DNA of 64,000 nt from JAOUEA01 sp963825635 (GTDB lineage Bacteria > Actinomycetota > UBA4738 > HRBIN12): positions 1,302,001 through 1,366,000 of the forward strand of contig CAWGTU010000001.1 of the NCBI GenBank assembly GCA_963825635.1, read 5' to 3'. Shown piece by piece: positions 41,049 to 48,910 of this stretch (the first letter of the stretch is position 1; the number at the start of each line of letters is the position of its first letter). The translations under genes were made by a program, and so were the position numbers. The notes beneath the pieces are model-generated. The model was not told the origin of the DNA and searched no databases. It was given only the letters and a program-made list of their open reading frames with translations.

Positions 41049-41122
41049 CGGGACGTGGCGCAGTCTGGTAGCGCACCGGTCTGGGGGACCGGGGGTCGCG
41101 GGTTCAAGTCCCGCCGTCCCGA
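41049..41122 (+). tRNA. tRNA-Pro (anticodon GGG)
   Basis: 74 nt cloverleaf: acceptor CGGGACG/CGTCCCG with discriminator A, D-arm GGCGCAGTCTGGTAGCGC, anticodon stem CCGGT/ACCGG with loop CTGGGGG (anticodon GGG), T-arm CGCGGGTTCAAGTCCCGC. The 3' end is followed by CCG, so CCA is not fully encoded. It lies 3 nt before the pgsA ATG. Confidence 0.95.
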
Positions 41123-41125
41123 CCG

Positions 41126-41707
41126 ATGGATGCATCCGGTGATCGCCCGCCCGCCTCGTCGCGGGTGCTCACGGTTCCGAACCTGATCTCGGCGTTCCGC
41201 ATCGCGCTGATCCCGGTGTTCTGGACGCTGATCGTCGACCCGGATACCACGGCGTGGGGGATCGTGCTCTTCGGTCTCGTGGTGGCGACCGACTGGGTCG
41301 ACGGCACGATCGCGCGCCGAACGGGACAGGTCTCGGAGCTCGGGAAGGTGCTCGACCCGGTGGCCGACCGTGCGGCGATCGCGGCCGGACTGATCGCGCT
41401 GATCGTGCGCGGGGCGTTCCCCTTGTGGGCGGGCGTGTTGATCCTGGCGCGCGACGTGGCGGTCCTGATCGCCGGCGCCGTCCTCGCCGCGAAGGGACGG
41501 CGCATCGATGTCCGGTGGATCGGGAAGGTCGCGACCTTCGCGCTGATGATCGCGATCCCCGCCGTCTCGTGGGGAACGCTCGACCTGTGGCCGGCCGCGG
41601 CCGCCCTCGCCGTGGGGTGGCCCGTCTACGCGCTGGGCATCGTCGAGTACTACGTCGCCGCCGGCGTGTACGCGATCGACGTGCGACGCGCGCTCTCCAC
41701 CGCATGA
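41126..41707 (+). CDS. pgsA: CDP-alcohol phosphatidyltransferase (probable phosphatidylglycerophosphate synthase)
   Basis: 193 aa integral membrane enzyme transferring a phosphatidyl group from CDP-diacylglycerol to glycerol-3-phosphate. The family motif D(x2)DG(x2)AR(x8)G(x3)D(x3)D is visible as DWVDGTIARRTGQVSELGKV then LDPVAD. Several membrane helices follow (ALIVRGAFPLWAGVLILARD; FALMIAIPAVSWG). It matches the PgsA group best, but a phosphatidylinositol-phosphate or other CDP-alcohol use cannot be excluded. ATG 41126 begins 3 nt after tRNA-Pro. Confidence 0.88.
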   Translation: MDASGDRPPASSRVLTVPNLISAFRIALIPVFWTLIVDPDTTAWGIVLFGLVVATDWVDGTIARRTGQVSELGKVLDPVADRAAIAAGLIALIVRGAFPLWAGVLILARDVAVLIAGAVLAAKGRRIDVRWIGKVATFALMIAIPAVSWGTLDLWPAAAALAVGWPVYALGIVEYYVAAGVYAIDVRRALSTA

Positions 41708-41798
41708 TCGAGCCGGTGCGCGCGTCTCGCGCCGGCGGACTATCGTTCCGATCGCCGGTTCAGGCCGGCGCCGACCAGCGACGACGAGGAGGGTGACC

Positions 41799-42188
41799 GT
41801 GGAGTTCCCGGGGGACCTTCGCTACACGAAGGAACATGAGTGGGCCCGTGCCGAAGGGGAGCGCGTCAGGGTCGGCATCACCGACTTCGCGCAGGATGCG
41901 CTGGGCGACGTGGTGTACGTCGATCTGCCGGAGGTCGGGGCCCGGATCGAGGGTGACCAGCCCTTCGGTGAGGTCGAGTCCACGAAGTCGGTCTCCGACG
42001 TCTACGCGCCGCTCGCCGGCACGATACTCGAGCGCAACCCTCTGATCGAGGACCGACCGGAACTCGTGAATGAGCAGCCCTACGGTGACGGGTGGCTCGT
42101 GACGATCGCGCCCGACGATCCCGGGGCGATCGAGCGTCTGCTCGACGCCGAGGCCTACCGTGCGTTCGCCGAAGGCGGAGGATCCTGA
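41799..42188 (+). CDS. gcvH: Glycine cleavage system H protein
   Basis: 129 aa lipoyl carrier of the glycine cleavage system. The lipoylated Lys is in GEVESTKSVSDVYAPLAG; typical N-terminus RYTKEHEWAR. Start GTG 41799 chosen because GAGGAGG lies at 41786-41792; GTG 41793 is too close to the site. The P-protein subunits are 5.4 kb downstream; gcvT and lpd are not in the window. Confidence 0.95.
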   Translation: MEFPGDLRYTKEHEWARAEGERVRVGITDFAQDALGDVVYVDLPEVGARIEGDQPFGEVESTKSVSDVYAPLAGTILERNPLIEDRPELVNEQPYGDGWLVTIAPDDPGAIERLLDAEAYRAFAEGGGS

Positions 42189-42290
42189 GGCACCGCGTCG
42201 CGTTCGAACGTGTCGCATCGAGACTTCATGAGGTCGACCAGTGGTCGAGCCTCAGGGGTGTAGCGGGTACAGGGTTGACCCTCGCTGCGG

Positions 42291-42319
42291 TTGAAGGTGG
42301 TCTCACCCTACGGTAACGT
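42291..42319 (+). promoter_or_regulatory. Putative promoter of the FHA-MerR operon (TTGAAG - 17 bp - TAACGT)
   Basis: TTGAAG at 42291-42296 and TAACGT at 42314-42319 with a 17-bp spacer, within the 209-nt gap between gcvH and the FHA gene. A second -35-like TTGACC lies at 42275 but has no matching -10. Confidence 0.5.
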
Positions 42320-42397
42320 CGTTCTCTCGTCCGTCGGGAGGGTCGAAGGCTCGACCTGCATCCTCGGCGGGAGACCGAGCCTCACGAGGACCTGACG

Positions 42398-42859
42398 TTG
42401 TACTGCACCCGCTGTGGACATCCCAATCGCGACGACGCCCGCTTCTGCGCGGAGTGTGGTGCTCCACTGCACGACGACCCCACCGTATCGCTGACCCCGG
42501 TCGAACCCGACGAGGACGCCCACGAAGAGTTCCCCTTCCCTCACGACGAGCTGCATCCAGGACAGGCTCTCGTTCTCGTGAAGCGTGGTCCCAACGCGGG
42601 GTCGACGTTCTTGTTGGACTCCGACCTCACGCCCGTGGGGCGGGCGCCCGACGCGTCGGTCTTCCTCGACGACGTCACGGTGTCTCGAGCTCACGCGGTG
42701 TTCGAACGGCGTCAGGGTGGGGAGTGGTTCGTGCGCGACGTCGGCAGCCTCAACGGCACGTACGTCAACGGCGAGCAGGTCGACGAGACCAAGCTCGCCG
42801 CGGGAGACGAGGTGCAGGTCGGTCGGTTCAAGCTCGTGTTCTTCTCGGCAGGGGAGTGA
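42398..42859 (+). CDS. FHA-domain protein with N-terminal zinc ribbon (GarA-like)
   Basis: 153 aa. Residues 3-24 form a zinc ribbon (CTRCGHPNRDDARFCAECG). Residues ~55-150 form an FHA phosphothreonine-binding domain: PVGRAPDASVFLDDVTVSRA (G-R and S-R-x-H ligands), FVRDVGSLNGTYVNGEQVD. Position between gcvH and a MerR gene is that of Mycobacterium garA, which regulates glutamate metabolism after phosphorylation of an N-terminal Thr. The ETTS segment of GarA is not present; a threonine-containing DPTVSLTPVEPDE lies between the ribbon and the FHA domain. Start TTG 42398 is preceded by GAGGA. Confidence 0.88.
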   Translation: MYCTRCGHPNRDDARFCAECGAPLHDDPTVSLTPVEPDEDAHEEFPFPHDELHPGQALVLVKRGPNAGSTFLLDSDLTPVGRAPDASVFLDDVTVSRAHAVFERRQGGEWFVRDVGSLNGTYVNGEQVDETKLAAGDEVQVGRFKLVFFSAGE

Positions 42860-43599
42860 TGACGCAGATGGCGGGAACCCGCAACTATCAGTCGATCGGC
42901 GAGGTCCTCGTGGCCGTCAAGACCGAGTTCCCCGACATCACGATCTCGAAGATCCGCTTCCTGGAGGCCGAGGGATTGATCGAACCGGAGCGCACGCCCT
43001 CGGGGTACCGCAAGTTCTACGTCGACGACGTCGATCGTCTGAAGTCGATCCTGCGCATGCAGCGCGACGAGTACCTGCCACTGAAGGTGATCAAGGAGCG
43101 GCTGCTGAAGCAGGATGTCGAGGGCGAGGCCGAGGAGGGAGACGGCGGCCCCGAGGGCGGCACCGAGGCCGACGCCGAGGCCGACGCCGACGAAGGGCTC
43201 GCGGAAGCCCCGACGGGCCTGCAGATGTCGATCGAGGAGATGTCGGCTGCGACCGGCGTCGAGCGCGAGCGCATCAAGGAGCTCGAATCGTTCGGCATCG
43301 TCTGTTCCCATGGCCCCGACGGCGCCAGGTACTACGACGGCGACGACTACATCGTGCTCTCGATCGTGAAGGACTTCTTCCGGTACGGGATCGAGCCGCG
43401 CCACCTGACGATGTACAAGCACTTCGCCGACCGGGAGGCGAAGTTCTTCGAGGACCTCGTGGCACCGCGGCTCCGACAGAAGAACCCCGACGCCCGGCGG
43501 CTCGCCGCCGAGACCTTGGCTGACCTGTCCGTGACCTCCCGCAAGTTCAAGCAGGCCCTGCTGCGCACGAACATGCGTGAGGACCTCCGCGGCGCGTGA
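42859..43599 (+). CDS. ftsR: MerR-family transcriptional regulator (FtsR-like)
   Basis: 246 aa. N-terminal MerR helix-turn-helix (YQSIGEVLVAVKTEFPDITI, SKIRFLEAEGLIEPERTPSG), then an acidic Glu/Asp/Ala/Gly linker (~residues 85-118), and a second HTH-like region (MSIEEMSAATGVERERIKEL). Arrangement and position after gcvH-FHA match Rv1828 and corynebacterial FtsR, a regulator of ftsZ expression; that role is family knowledge. ATG overlaps the FHA stop (TGATG). The acidic linker is longer than I would expect. Confidence 0.85.
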   Translation: MTQMAGTRNYQSIGEVLVAVKTEFPDITISKIRFLEAEGLIEPERTPSGYRKFYVDDVDRLKSILRMQRDEYLPLKVIKERLLKQDVEGEAEEGDGGPEGGTEADAEADADEGLAEAPTGLQMSIEEMSAATGVERERIKELESFGIVCSHGPDGARYYDGDDYIVLSIVKDFFRYGIEPRHLTMYKHFADREAKFFEDLVAPRLRQKNPDARRLAAETLADLSVTSRKFKQALLRTNMREDLRGA

Positions 43600-44885
43600 G
43601 GCTCGACCGACGCCACAGGCTGGCGCGGACGACGATCGCGCTGTCGATCGTCGTCGGCCTCGCCACCCAGCTCGTCGTGCTCGCGACCGCCTCAGCGGAA
43701 CGATCCGGGCCCCCGCCGACGCCGGTCCCGCCCCGAGGCTCGCCGTCGCCCTTCCCGCAGACGCTCGCGACGCCGTCCGACGCGGTGGCGGCGCCGAAGC
43801 TGGATGCCCCCGCGGTGATCCTGGCCGATCTCGACGACGGGCAGGTGATGTTCGCGAAGGCTCCCGAGGTCCGACGTCCGATCGCGAGCCTCACCAAGGT
43901 GATGACGGCCCTCATCGTGCTCCAGCGACGGGAGCTGGACGACGTGGTCACGGTCTCGCCCGTTGCTGTCTTCGACGACGACGACTTCGGGGCATCGTCG
44001 ACGCTCGGGCTTCGGGCGGGGGAGCGCCGCACGGTCCGTGAGCTCCTCGACGCCCTGATGTTGCAGTCGGCGAACGACGCCGCCCTCGCGCTCGCGATCG
44101 ACATCAGCGGTTCCGAGCGGCGATTCGTCGAGCTGATGAACGAACGGGCCCGGGCGCTCGGCATGCGCGACACGACGTTCTTCTCACCCAACGGCCTCGA
44201 CGACCGTGGGCGTTCGACCACGCGCGACCTGCTCACGCTCACACGTGCCGCGTACGCCCAGGATGGGTTCGCCCGGATCGTGTCGTCGAAGTTCCGGACG
44301 ATCCCCGCACCCCAGGGGCCCCCGAGGCGGGTGCAGAACCGCAACGCGATGCTGTGGCTCTACCCGGGCTCGAACGGTGTGAAGACCGGGTTCACCGCCG
44401 GGGCCGGGTACTGCCTGATCGCCACGGCGGAGCGCGACGGTCGCCGGCTGGTCGCGATCGTGCTCGGCGATCGGGACGAGCCGTTCTCCGAGGCGGCCAT
44501 GCTGCTCGACCACGGCTTCGAGGGGTATCGGGAGGAGACGTTCGTGCGCGCAGGCGAGGCGATCGGCACGGTCGCGATCCGGGGGGGCACGGTGCCGGTG
44601 GAGGCGGCCAAGACGATCACGGCGCTCGTGCCCACGGCGCAGCTCGATCGCGTGCAGGAACGGGTGGTCGTCTCGCCCCGTGCGGTCTTCCCGCCGGCGG
44701 TGGGTGAGCGGGTGGCCATGTTCAAGATCACGATCCCGGGCGTGAGCCTGGGGTCCAGCCCGCTCCTCGTCTCCGCCGTCCCGCCCCCCCCGGCGGCGGG
44801 CGACGATCCGTGGTGGCTGCGGGCCGCCGACGCGGTCGGTCGGGCGTTGGGCGACGTGGTCGAGGGCCTGGTCGGCTCGGGCTGA
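43596..44885 (+). CDS. dacF: D-alanyl-D-alanine carboxypeptidase (S11 family)
   Basis: 429 aa secreted or membrane-attached enzyme trimming the terminal D-Ala of peptidoglycan stem peptides. N-terminal signal sequence (TTIALSIVVGLATQLVVLAT), active-site IASLTKVMTAL (SxxK), SANDAAL (SxN) and GVKTGFTAGAGYCLIA (KTG). A PBP5-type C-terminal beta domain follows (~310-385). No clear C-terminal membrane helix. GTG 43596 overlaps the MerR gene by 4 nt (GTGA). Confidence 0.92.
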   Translation: MRLDRRHRLARTTIALSIVVGLATQLVVLATASAERSGPPPTPVPPRGSPSPFPQTLATPSDAVAAPKLDAPAVILADLDDGQVMFAKAPEVRRPIASLTKVMTALIVLQRRELDDVVTVSPVAVFDDDDFGASSTLGLRAGERRTVRELLDALMLQSANDAALALAIDISGSERRFVELMNERARALGMRDTTFFSPNGLDDRGRSTTRDLLTLTRAAYAQDGFARIVSSKFRTIPAPQGPPRRVQNRNAMLWLYPGSNGVKTGFTAGAGYCLIATAERDGRRLVAIVLGDRDEPFSEAAMLLDHGFEGYREETFVRAGEAIGTVAIRGGTVPVEAAKTITALVPTAQLDRVQERVVVSPRAVFPPAVGERVAMFKITIPGVSLGSSPLLVSAVPPPPAAGDDPWWLRAADAVGRALGDVVEGLVGSG

Positions 44886-44922
44886 CCGAGGGCCGGTGCC
44901 GCGCCTGTATCGCGGGTCCTGC

Positions 44923-44928
44923 TAGTCT
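44923..44928 (+). promoter_or_regulatory. -10 element (TAGTCT) for hpt
   Basis: TAGTCT ends 9 nt before the hpt ATG. Confidence 0.45.
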
Positions 44929-44937
44929 CCGCCCGTC

Positions 44938-45513
44938 ATGACGGAGGTCGCGAGCGTCCTGGTCGGGCGCGGGGACATCCGCCGCCGGGTGCAGGAGCTC
45001 GGCCGCACGATCGCCGGGGACTACGTGGGGCGTGAACCCGTGCTGATCACGGTGCTCAAGGGCGGCGCGGTGTTCCTCGCGGATCTGATGCGTGCGACCC
45101 CGCTGGTGCTCGAGCCCCACTTCATGGCGATAAGCCGGTACGGCGACGCCGAGGAGTCCCTCGGGCGGGTGCAGATCCTCCTCGACGTCGACATCGACCT
45201 CGCCGGCCGCGACGTGATCCTGGTCGAGGACATCGTCGACACGGGCCTCACGCTCCGATACCTCCTCGGCGTCCTGCGGGCGCGCGAGCCGGCATCACTC
45301 GAGGTCTGCACCTTGCTCGACAAGTCGGCCCGTCGCATCGTGCCGATCACCCCTCGGTACGTGGGGTTCGAATGCCCCGACCGGTTCGTGGTCGGCTACG
45401 GGCTCGACTTCCGGGAGCGTTACCGCAACCTCCCCGACATCCTGCAGGTCGACGACCTCGAGGCGTTGAAGAGCGACCCGGCCATCCTTGCGCCGAGGTT
45501 CGCGGCCGTCTGA
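44938..45513 (+). CDS. hpt: Hypoxanthine phosphoribosyltransferase
   Basis: 191 aa purine-salvage enzyme making IMP/GMP. The PRPP-binding loop is VILVEDIVDTGLTLRYLLGV; VLKGGAVFLADLM and FVVGYGLDFRERYRNLPDI are the other conserved segments of the family. It appears to start a new transcript. It is an unusual occupant of the gcv-garA region compared with mycobacteria. Confidence 0.93.
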   Translation: MTEVASVLVGRGDIRRRVQELGRTIAGDYVGREPVLITVLKGGAVFLADLMRATPLVLEPHFMAISRYGDAEESLGRVQILLDVDIDLAGRDVILVEDIVDTGLTLRYLLGVLRAREPASLEVCTLLDKSARRIVPITPRYVGFECPDRFVVGYGLDFRERYRNLPDILQVDDLEALKSDPAILAPRFAAV

Positions 45514-45587
45514 GCGCCCGCCGGCGCGGGAGCGCTACACGCTCGTGGCGACCCGTCGGGCCGGTTGCCCGTGCTGGGACCCGCGGT

Positions 45588-45593
45588 TACGCT
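45588..45593 (+). promoter_or_regulatory. -10 element (TACGCT) for the bifunctional-nuclease gene
   Basis: TACGCT ends 9 nt before ATG 45603; the intervening bases (CGGAAGACG) also contain a weak GGAAG. Confidence 0.4.
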
Positions 45594-45602
45594 CGGAAGA
45601 CG

Positions 45603-46076
45603 ATGATCGAGATGGAACTCACCGGGGTGCGTGTCGAGCTCCCGACGAACCAGCCGATCGTCCTGTTGCGCGAGCGTGGCGGCGAACGGTACCTGCCGAT
45701 CTGGATCGGGGCGGCGGAGGCCGCGGCGATCGCGCTCTCCCTGCAAGGGGTCGTCACGCCCCGCCCGATGACTCACGACCTGATGCGGACGATCCTGGAC
45801 GACCTCTCGGTCGACGTCCGCCGGATCGAGGTGACCGAGCTGCGGGAGTCGACGTTCTACGCCACGATCGCGATGAACCGACAGGGCGAGGACTACGAGA
45901 TCTCGTCACGTCCGTCCGACGCGATCGCCCTCGCCGTGCGGATGTCGGTGCCGATCTTCGTCCACGAGGACGTGCTCGAGGAAGCGTCGATCCTGATCCC
46001 CGACGACGAGGACGAGGAGGTCGAGAAGTTCCGCGAGTTCCTCGACACCGTCACGCCCGAAGACTTCGCCGGCTGA
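45603..46076 (+). CDS. Bifunctional nuclease (BFN/DUF151) domain protein
   Basis: 157 aa. The DUF151 core is clear: YLPIWIGAAEAAAIALSLQG, PRPMTHDLMRTILDDL, STFYATIAMN and EISSRPSDAIALAVRMSVPI. Members act on RNA and DNA in plants; the bacterial role is not established. Position close to MerR regulators matches Rv1829, which lies between Rv1828 and Rv1830. The C-terminus is acidic (PDDEDEEVEKFREFLDTV). Confidence 0.9.
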   Translation: MIEMELTGVRVELPTNQPIVLLRERGGERYLPIWIGAAEAAAIALSLQGVVTPRPMTHDLMRTILDDLSVDVRRIEVTELRESTFYATIAMNRQGEDYEISSRPSDAIALAVRMSVPIFVHEDVLEEASILIPDDEDEEVEKFREFLDTVTPEDFAG

Positions 46077-46100
46077 TGGGCGTCACCGGCGGCTCGCCGC

Positions 46101-46544
46101 TCAGGTGCAGAAGAAGAGCGTGACGTAGATCCAACCGCGGTCGTCGGTCGCAGCCCCGACCGCGACCCGGTCGAAGTCCCGGTCGAGCAGGTTGCTCCGG
46201 TGGGAGGGGCTGTTCATGAACGCCCGCTGGAGGTCGTCGACGTCGCGGCTCGTGTAGCCGACGTTCTCTCCCCACGCCCAGCAGCGAACGCCGTAGCGGC
46301 TCGGTCCCGACGAATGGAAGAGCCGGCCCCGTCGCGCCATGGCCCTGGCGTGTTTCGTGGCCTCGTCGGTGAGCCGGTGGGCGCGTTCGAGGCGGCCCAC
46401 CGAGTGACGGGCGCGCGCAGCGTTCGTCTCCCGGTACATCTGCCAGGCGTAGTTGGGGGTCCGCGCCTGCGCGATCGCGGGCACGAGCGTGAGCGACAGC
46501 GCGATGGCGGTGGCCGTGGCCAGAGCGCGTACGGTTCGTGTCAT
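46101..46544 (-). CDS. Secreted CAP-domain (SCP/PR1-like) protein
   Basis: 147 aa with signal peptide MTRTVRALATATAIALSLTL cleaved near AQA-RT. CAP-fold signatures: ETNAARARHSVGRLERAHRL, GRLFHSS, WAWGENVGYTS and the carboxy motif NSPSHRSNLLDRDFDRVAVG. Bacterial CAP proteins are extracellular; enzymatic or lipid-binding activity is not defined. Start ATG 46544 with GGAG just upstream; the 26-residue upstream extension is not signal-like. Convergent with the nuclease-domain gene. Confidence 0.88.
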   Translation of the reverse strand: MTRTVRALATATAIALSLTLVPAIAQARTPNYAWQMYRETNAARARHSVGRLERAHRLTDEATKHARAMARRGRLFHSSGPSRYGVRCWAWGENVGYTSRDVDDLQRAFMNSPSHRSNLLDRDFDRVAVGAATDDRGWIYVTLFFCT

Positions 46545-46650
46545 GGCTCCCGATCTCCTGCGAACTCGTGGTCCTTCGTGACTAGGGAGGCATCGGGCGG
46601 CCACCCGGAGAACTTGAGCCACGGGTCATGCGCATGAAGTCGGTCGACCG

Positions 46651-46679
46651 TTGACAGGCCCCCATACGGGCCCTACGCT
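46651..46679 (+). promoter_or_regulatory. Consensus promoter (TTGACA - 17 bp - TACGCT) for the second MerR gene
   Basis: TTGACA at 46651-46656, spacer 17 bp, TACGCT at 46674-46679. The best -35/-10 pair in the window. The spacer contains GGGCCC-type symmetry, a possible operator for MerR-type spacer binding. Confidence 0.75.
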
Positions 46680-46720
46680 GCCGAAACACATCGACGTGAT
46701 TCTCGATCCGTGGAGTGATG

Positions 46721-47167
46721 ATGAGTGAAGAGGGGTTCCGCGCGCCCGAGGCCAAACGCATCGCGGGCATCACGTACCGCCAGCTGGACTACTGGACCCG
46801 AACGGGCCTGGTCACGCCCTCGGTGAAGGACGCCCACGGTTCGGGTACGCAGCGCCTCTACTCGTTCCAGGACCTCGCGACGCTGAAGGTGATCAAGAAG
46901 CTGCTCGACACCGGTGTGTCGCTGCAGCGCGTGCGCAAGGCGGTGGAGCACCTCCGCACGATGGATCGTCCGCCCCATGGAGTGACGCTGATGTCCGACG
47001 GTGCGGGGGTGTACGAGGCGCACTCGCCCGAAGCGGTCGTCGACCTGCTCCGCAACGGCCAGGGGGTGTTCGCGATCTCCCTCGACGCCGTCTACACCGA
47101 TCTCGAGGACTCCATCGCCTCGGCGTCGAGGCAGCGAACCCGGCGCGCCGCGGCCGGAGGGTCGTGA
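46721..47167 (+). CDS. MerR-family transcriptional regulator
   Basis: 148 aa, N-terminal MerR HTH (KRIAGITYRQLDYWTRTGLV) and an effector-free C-terminal region (VFAISLDAVYTDLEDSIAS). Corresponds by position to Rv1830, the regulator downstream of the nuclease-domain gene in mycobacteria. Three stacked starts (GTG 46715, ATG 46718, ATG 46721); the last has the best spacing to GGAG at 46712-46715. Overlaps the next gene by 4 nt. Confidence 0.88.
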   Translation: MSEEGFRAPEAKRIAGITYRQLDYWTRTGLVTPSVKDAHGSGTQRLYSFQDLATLKVIKKLLDTGVSLQRVRKAVEHLRTMDRPPHGVTLMSDGAGVYEAHSPEAVVDLLRNGQGVFAISLDAVYTDLEDSIASASRQRTRRAAAGGS

Positions 47168-47574
47168 GCGCTCAGCCCGAGAGCCTCGACGTACCGCCTC
47201 TCAAGAGCGACACGATCCGCTTCGCGCACGCCTCCGAGCGTCAGTTCGCGCAACTGCTCGACTTCTACGGCATCGAGTGGGACTACGAGCCGACCTCGTT
47301 CGATATCGACTTCGACAAGGAAGGCCGCGTGCTCCAGCGATTCACGCCCGACTTCTTCCTGCCGGAGTTCGACCTGTACATCGAGATCACGACGCTGAAC
47401 CAGAAGCTCGTCACGAAGAAGAACCGCAAGGTGCGACGGCTCCGCGAGCGCTACCCGGAGGTCACCTGCAAGATCTTCTACCAGCGCGACTACCTGTCCC
47501 TCGTGACGAAGTACGGGCTTCGGGACGCTCGCTCCGTCCCCGCTCATGGAGTCGGCCTCGATCTCGGGTCGTAG
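47164..47574 (+). CDS. Conserved hypothetical protein, possible PD-(D/E)XK nuclease-like fold
   Basis: 136 aa, not assigned to a named family. The centre, EWDYEPTSFDIDFDKEGRVL then FTPDFFLPEFDLYIEITTLN, looks like the PDF..hhEI core of restriction-endonuclease-like folds, followed by a basic helix KLVTKKNRKVRRLRERYPEV. An exact E-x-K is not obvious (EITTLNQK), so catalysis is uncertain. GTG 47164 overlaps the MerR stop (GTGA), so the two are coupled. A single-gene insertion between MerR and gcvPA. Confidence 0.6.
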   Translation: MSAQPESLDVPPLKSDTIRFAHASERQFAQLLDFYGIEWDYEPTSFDIDFDKEGRVLQRFTPDFFLPEFDLYIEITTLNQKLVTKKNRKVRRLRERYPEVTCKIFYQRDYLSLVTKYGLRDARSVPAHGVGLDLGS

Positions 47575-47588
47575 GCTCGGCCGCTCCG

Positions 47589-47594
47589 TAGACT
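47589..47594 (+). promoter_or_regulatory. -10 element (TAGACT) for gcvPA
   Basis: TAGACT ends 8 nt before the GTG at 47603. Confidence 0.5.
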
Positions 47595-47602
47595 GACGGT
47601 TC

Positions 47603-48910
47603 GTGAGGTTCAGCCCGCACACCGACGACGAGATCCGCGAGATGCTCTCGGCCGTCGGACGCTCGTCGATCGACGACCTGTTCCAGCAGATCCCCCCCTC
47701 GGTCCGGCTCGACCGTGCGCTCGCGCTCCCCGACGGCGTGAGCGAGATGGAACTCGTGGCCGACCTCCGCTCCCTCGCGAGCCGCAACCGCAGCGCCGAC
47801 GATCTGGTCTGTTTCGCCGGTGGCGGCGCCTACGATCACTACGTGCCCGCGGTCGTCTGGGCGCTCGCCGGACGCAGCGAGTTCTACACCTCCTACACGC
47901 CCTACCAGCCCGAGCTCTCGCAAGGCGTGCTCCAGGTGCTCTTCGAGTACCAGTCGATGATCTGCGAGCTCACCGGGCTCGAGGTCTCGAACGCATCGCT
48001 CTACGACGGCGCGACCGCGCTCGTGGAAGCCGTGCACATGAGCACCGGTCGTGGCCGGAACCGCGTGCTGGTGTCGGCCGGCGTCGACACTCGGGCCGTC
48101 GAGGCACTCCGCACGGCCGGTCGGGGAGCGGGATACGAGCCGGAGATGTTCGACGGCGAGCCGTCCGTCGCGGACGACGTCGCCGCCGTGGTCGTGCAGC
48201 ACCCGAACGCGTTCGGTGTGCTCGAGCCAGCGAGGGAGCGTTTCGCTGCCGCGCACGCGGGCGGCGCCACGGCGATCCAGATCTTCGATCCGCTCTCCCT
48301 CGGGGTGCTCGCGTCGCCCGGCGAGCTCGGAGCCGACATCGCCGTGGGGGAGGGGCAGGTCCTCGGCAATCACCTGAACTACGGGGGGCCCTACCTCGGC
48401 ATCATCGCCGGGCGACTGGCCGACGTGCGCAAGCTCCCCGGACGCATCGTCGGCGAGACGGTGGACGTGGAGGGCCGCAGGGGGTACGTGCTCACCCTGC
48501 AAGCCCGCGAGCAGCACATCCGCCGCGACAAGGCCAACTCGAACATCTGCACGAACCAGACGCTCATGGCTCTCGCGGCGGCCGTGTACCTGGCGTGGCT
48601 CGGACCGGAGGGCCTGGCCGAAGTCGGGCGGCGATGCCTGTCGAAGACCGCGTACGCCGCCGACGCGCTGACGGCCCTGCCGGACGTCACGCCCGCGTTC
48701 CCGGGAGCGCCGTTCTTCAAGGAGTTCGCCGTCCGGCTCCCTCGTCCCGCGAGGGCCGTGATCGACGCCATGGTCGAGCGGGGGTTCCTCGCTGGGGTCG
48801 CGATGCCGCACGCCGGTGAGGACGTGCTCGTCGTGGCGGTCACCGAACGGCGATCGCGCGACGAGATCGACGCGTACGTCCTCGCCATGGGCGAGGTGCT
48901 CGCCGCATGA
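47603..48910 (+). CDS. gcvPA: Glycine dehydrogenase (decarboxylating) subunit 1
   Basis: 435 aa N-terminal half of the glycine cleavage P-protein, split form. Typical segments: FAGGGAYDHYVPAVVWALAG, FYTSYTPYQPELSQGVLQVL, FEYQSMICELTGLEVSNASL and NICTNQTLMALAAAVYLAWL. It lacks the PLP Lys, carried by gcvPB. Overlaps gcvPB by 4 nt (ATGA). The split form differs from the single gcvB of mycobacteria. Confidence 0.95.
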   Translation: MRFSPHTDDEIREMLSAVGRSSIDDLFQQIPPSVRLDRALALPDGVSEMELVADLRSLASRNRSADDLVCFAGGGAYDHYVPAVVWALAGRSEFYTSYTPYQPELSQGVLQVLFEYQSMICELTGLEVSNASLYDGATALVEAVHMSTGRGRNRVLVSAGVDTRAVEALRTAGRGAGYEPEMFDGEPSVADDVAAVVVQHPNAFGVLEPARERFAAAHAGGATAIQIFDPLSLGVLASPGELGADIAVGEGQVLGNHLNYGGPYLGIIAGRLADVRKLPGRIVGETVDVEGRRGYVLTLQAREQHIRRDKANSNICTNQTLMALAAAVYLAWLGPEGLAEVGRRCLSKTAYAADALTALPDVTPAFPGAPFFKEFAVRLPRPARAVIDAMVERGFLAGVAMPHAGEDVLVVAVTERRSRDEIDAYVLAMGEVLAA

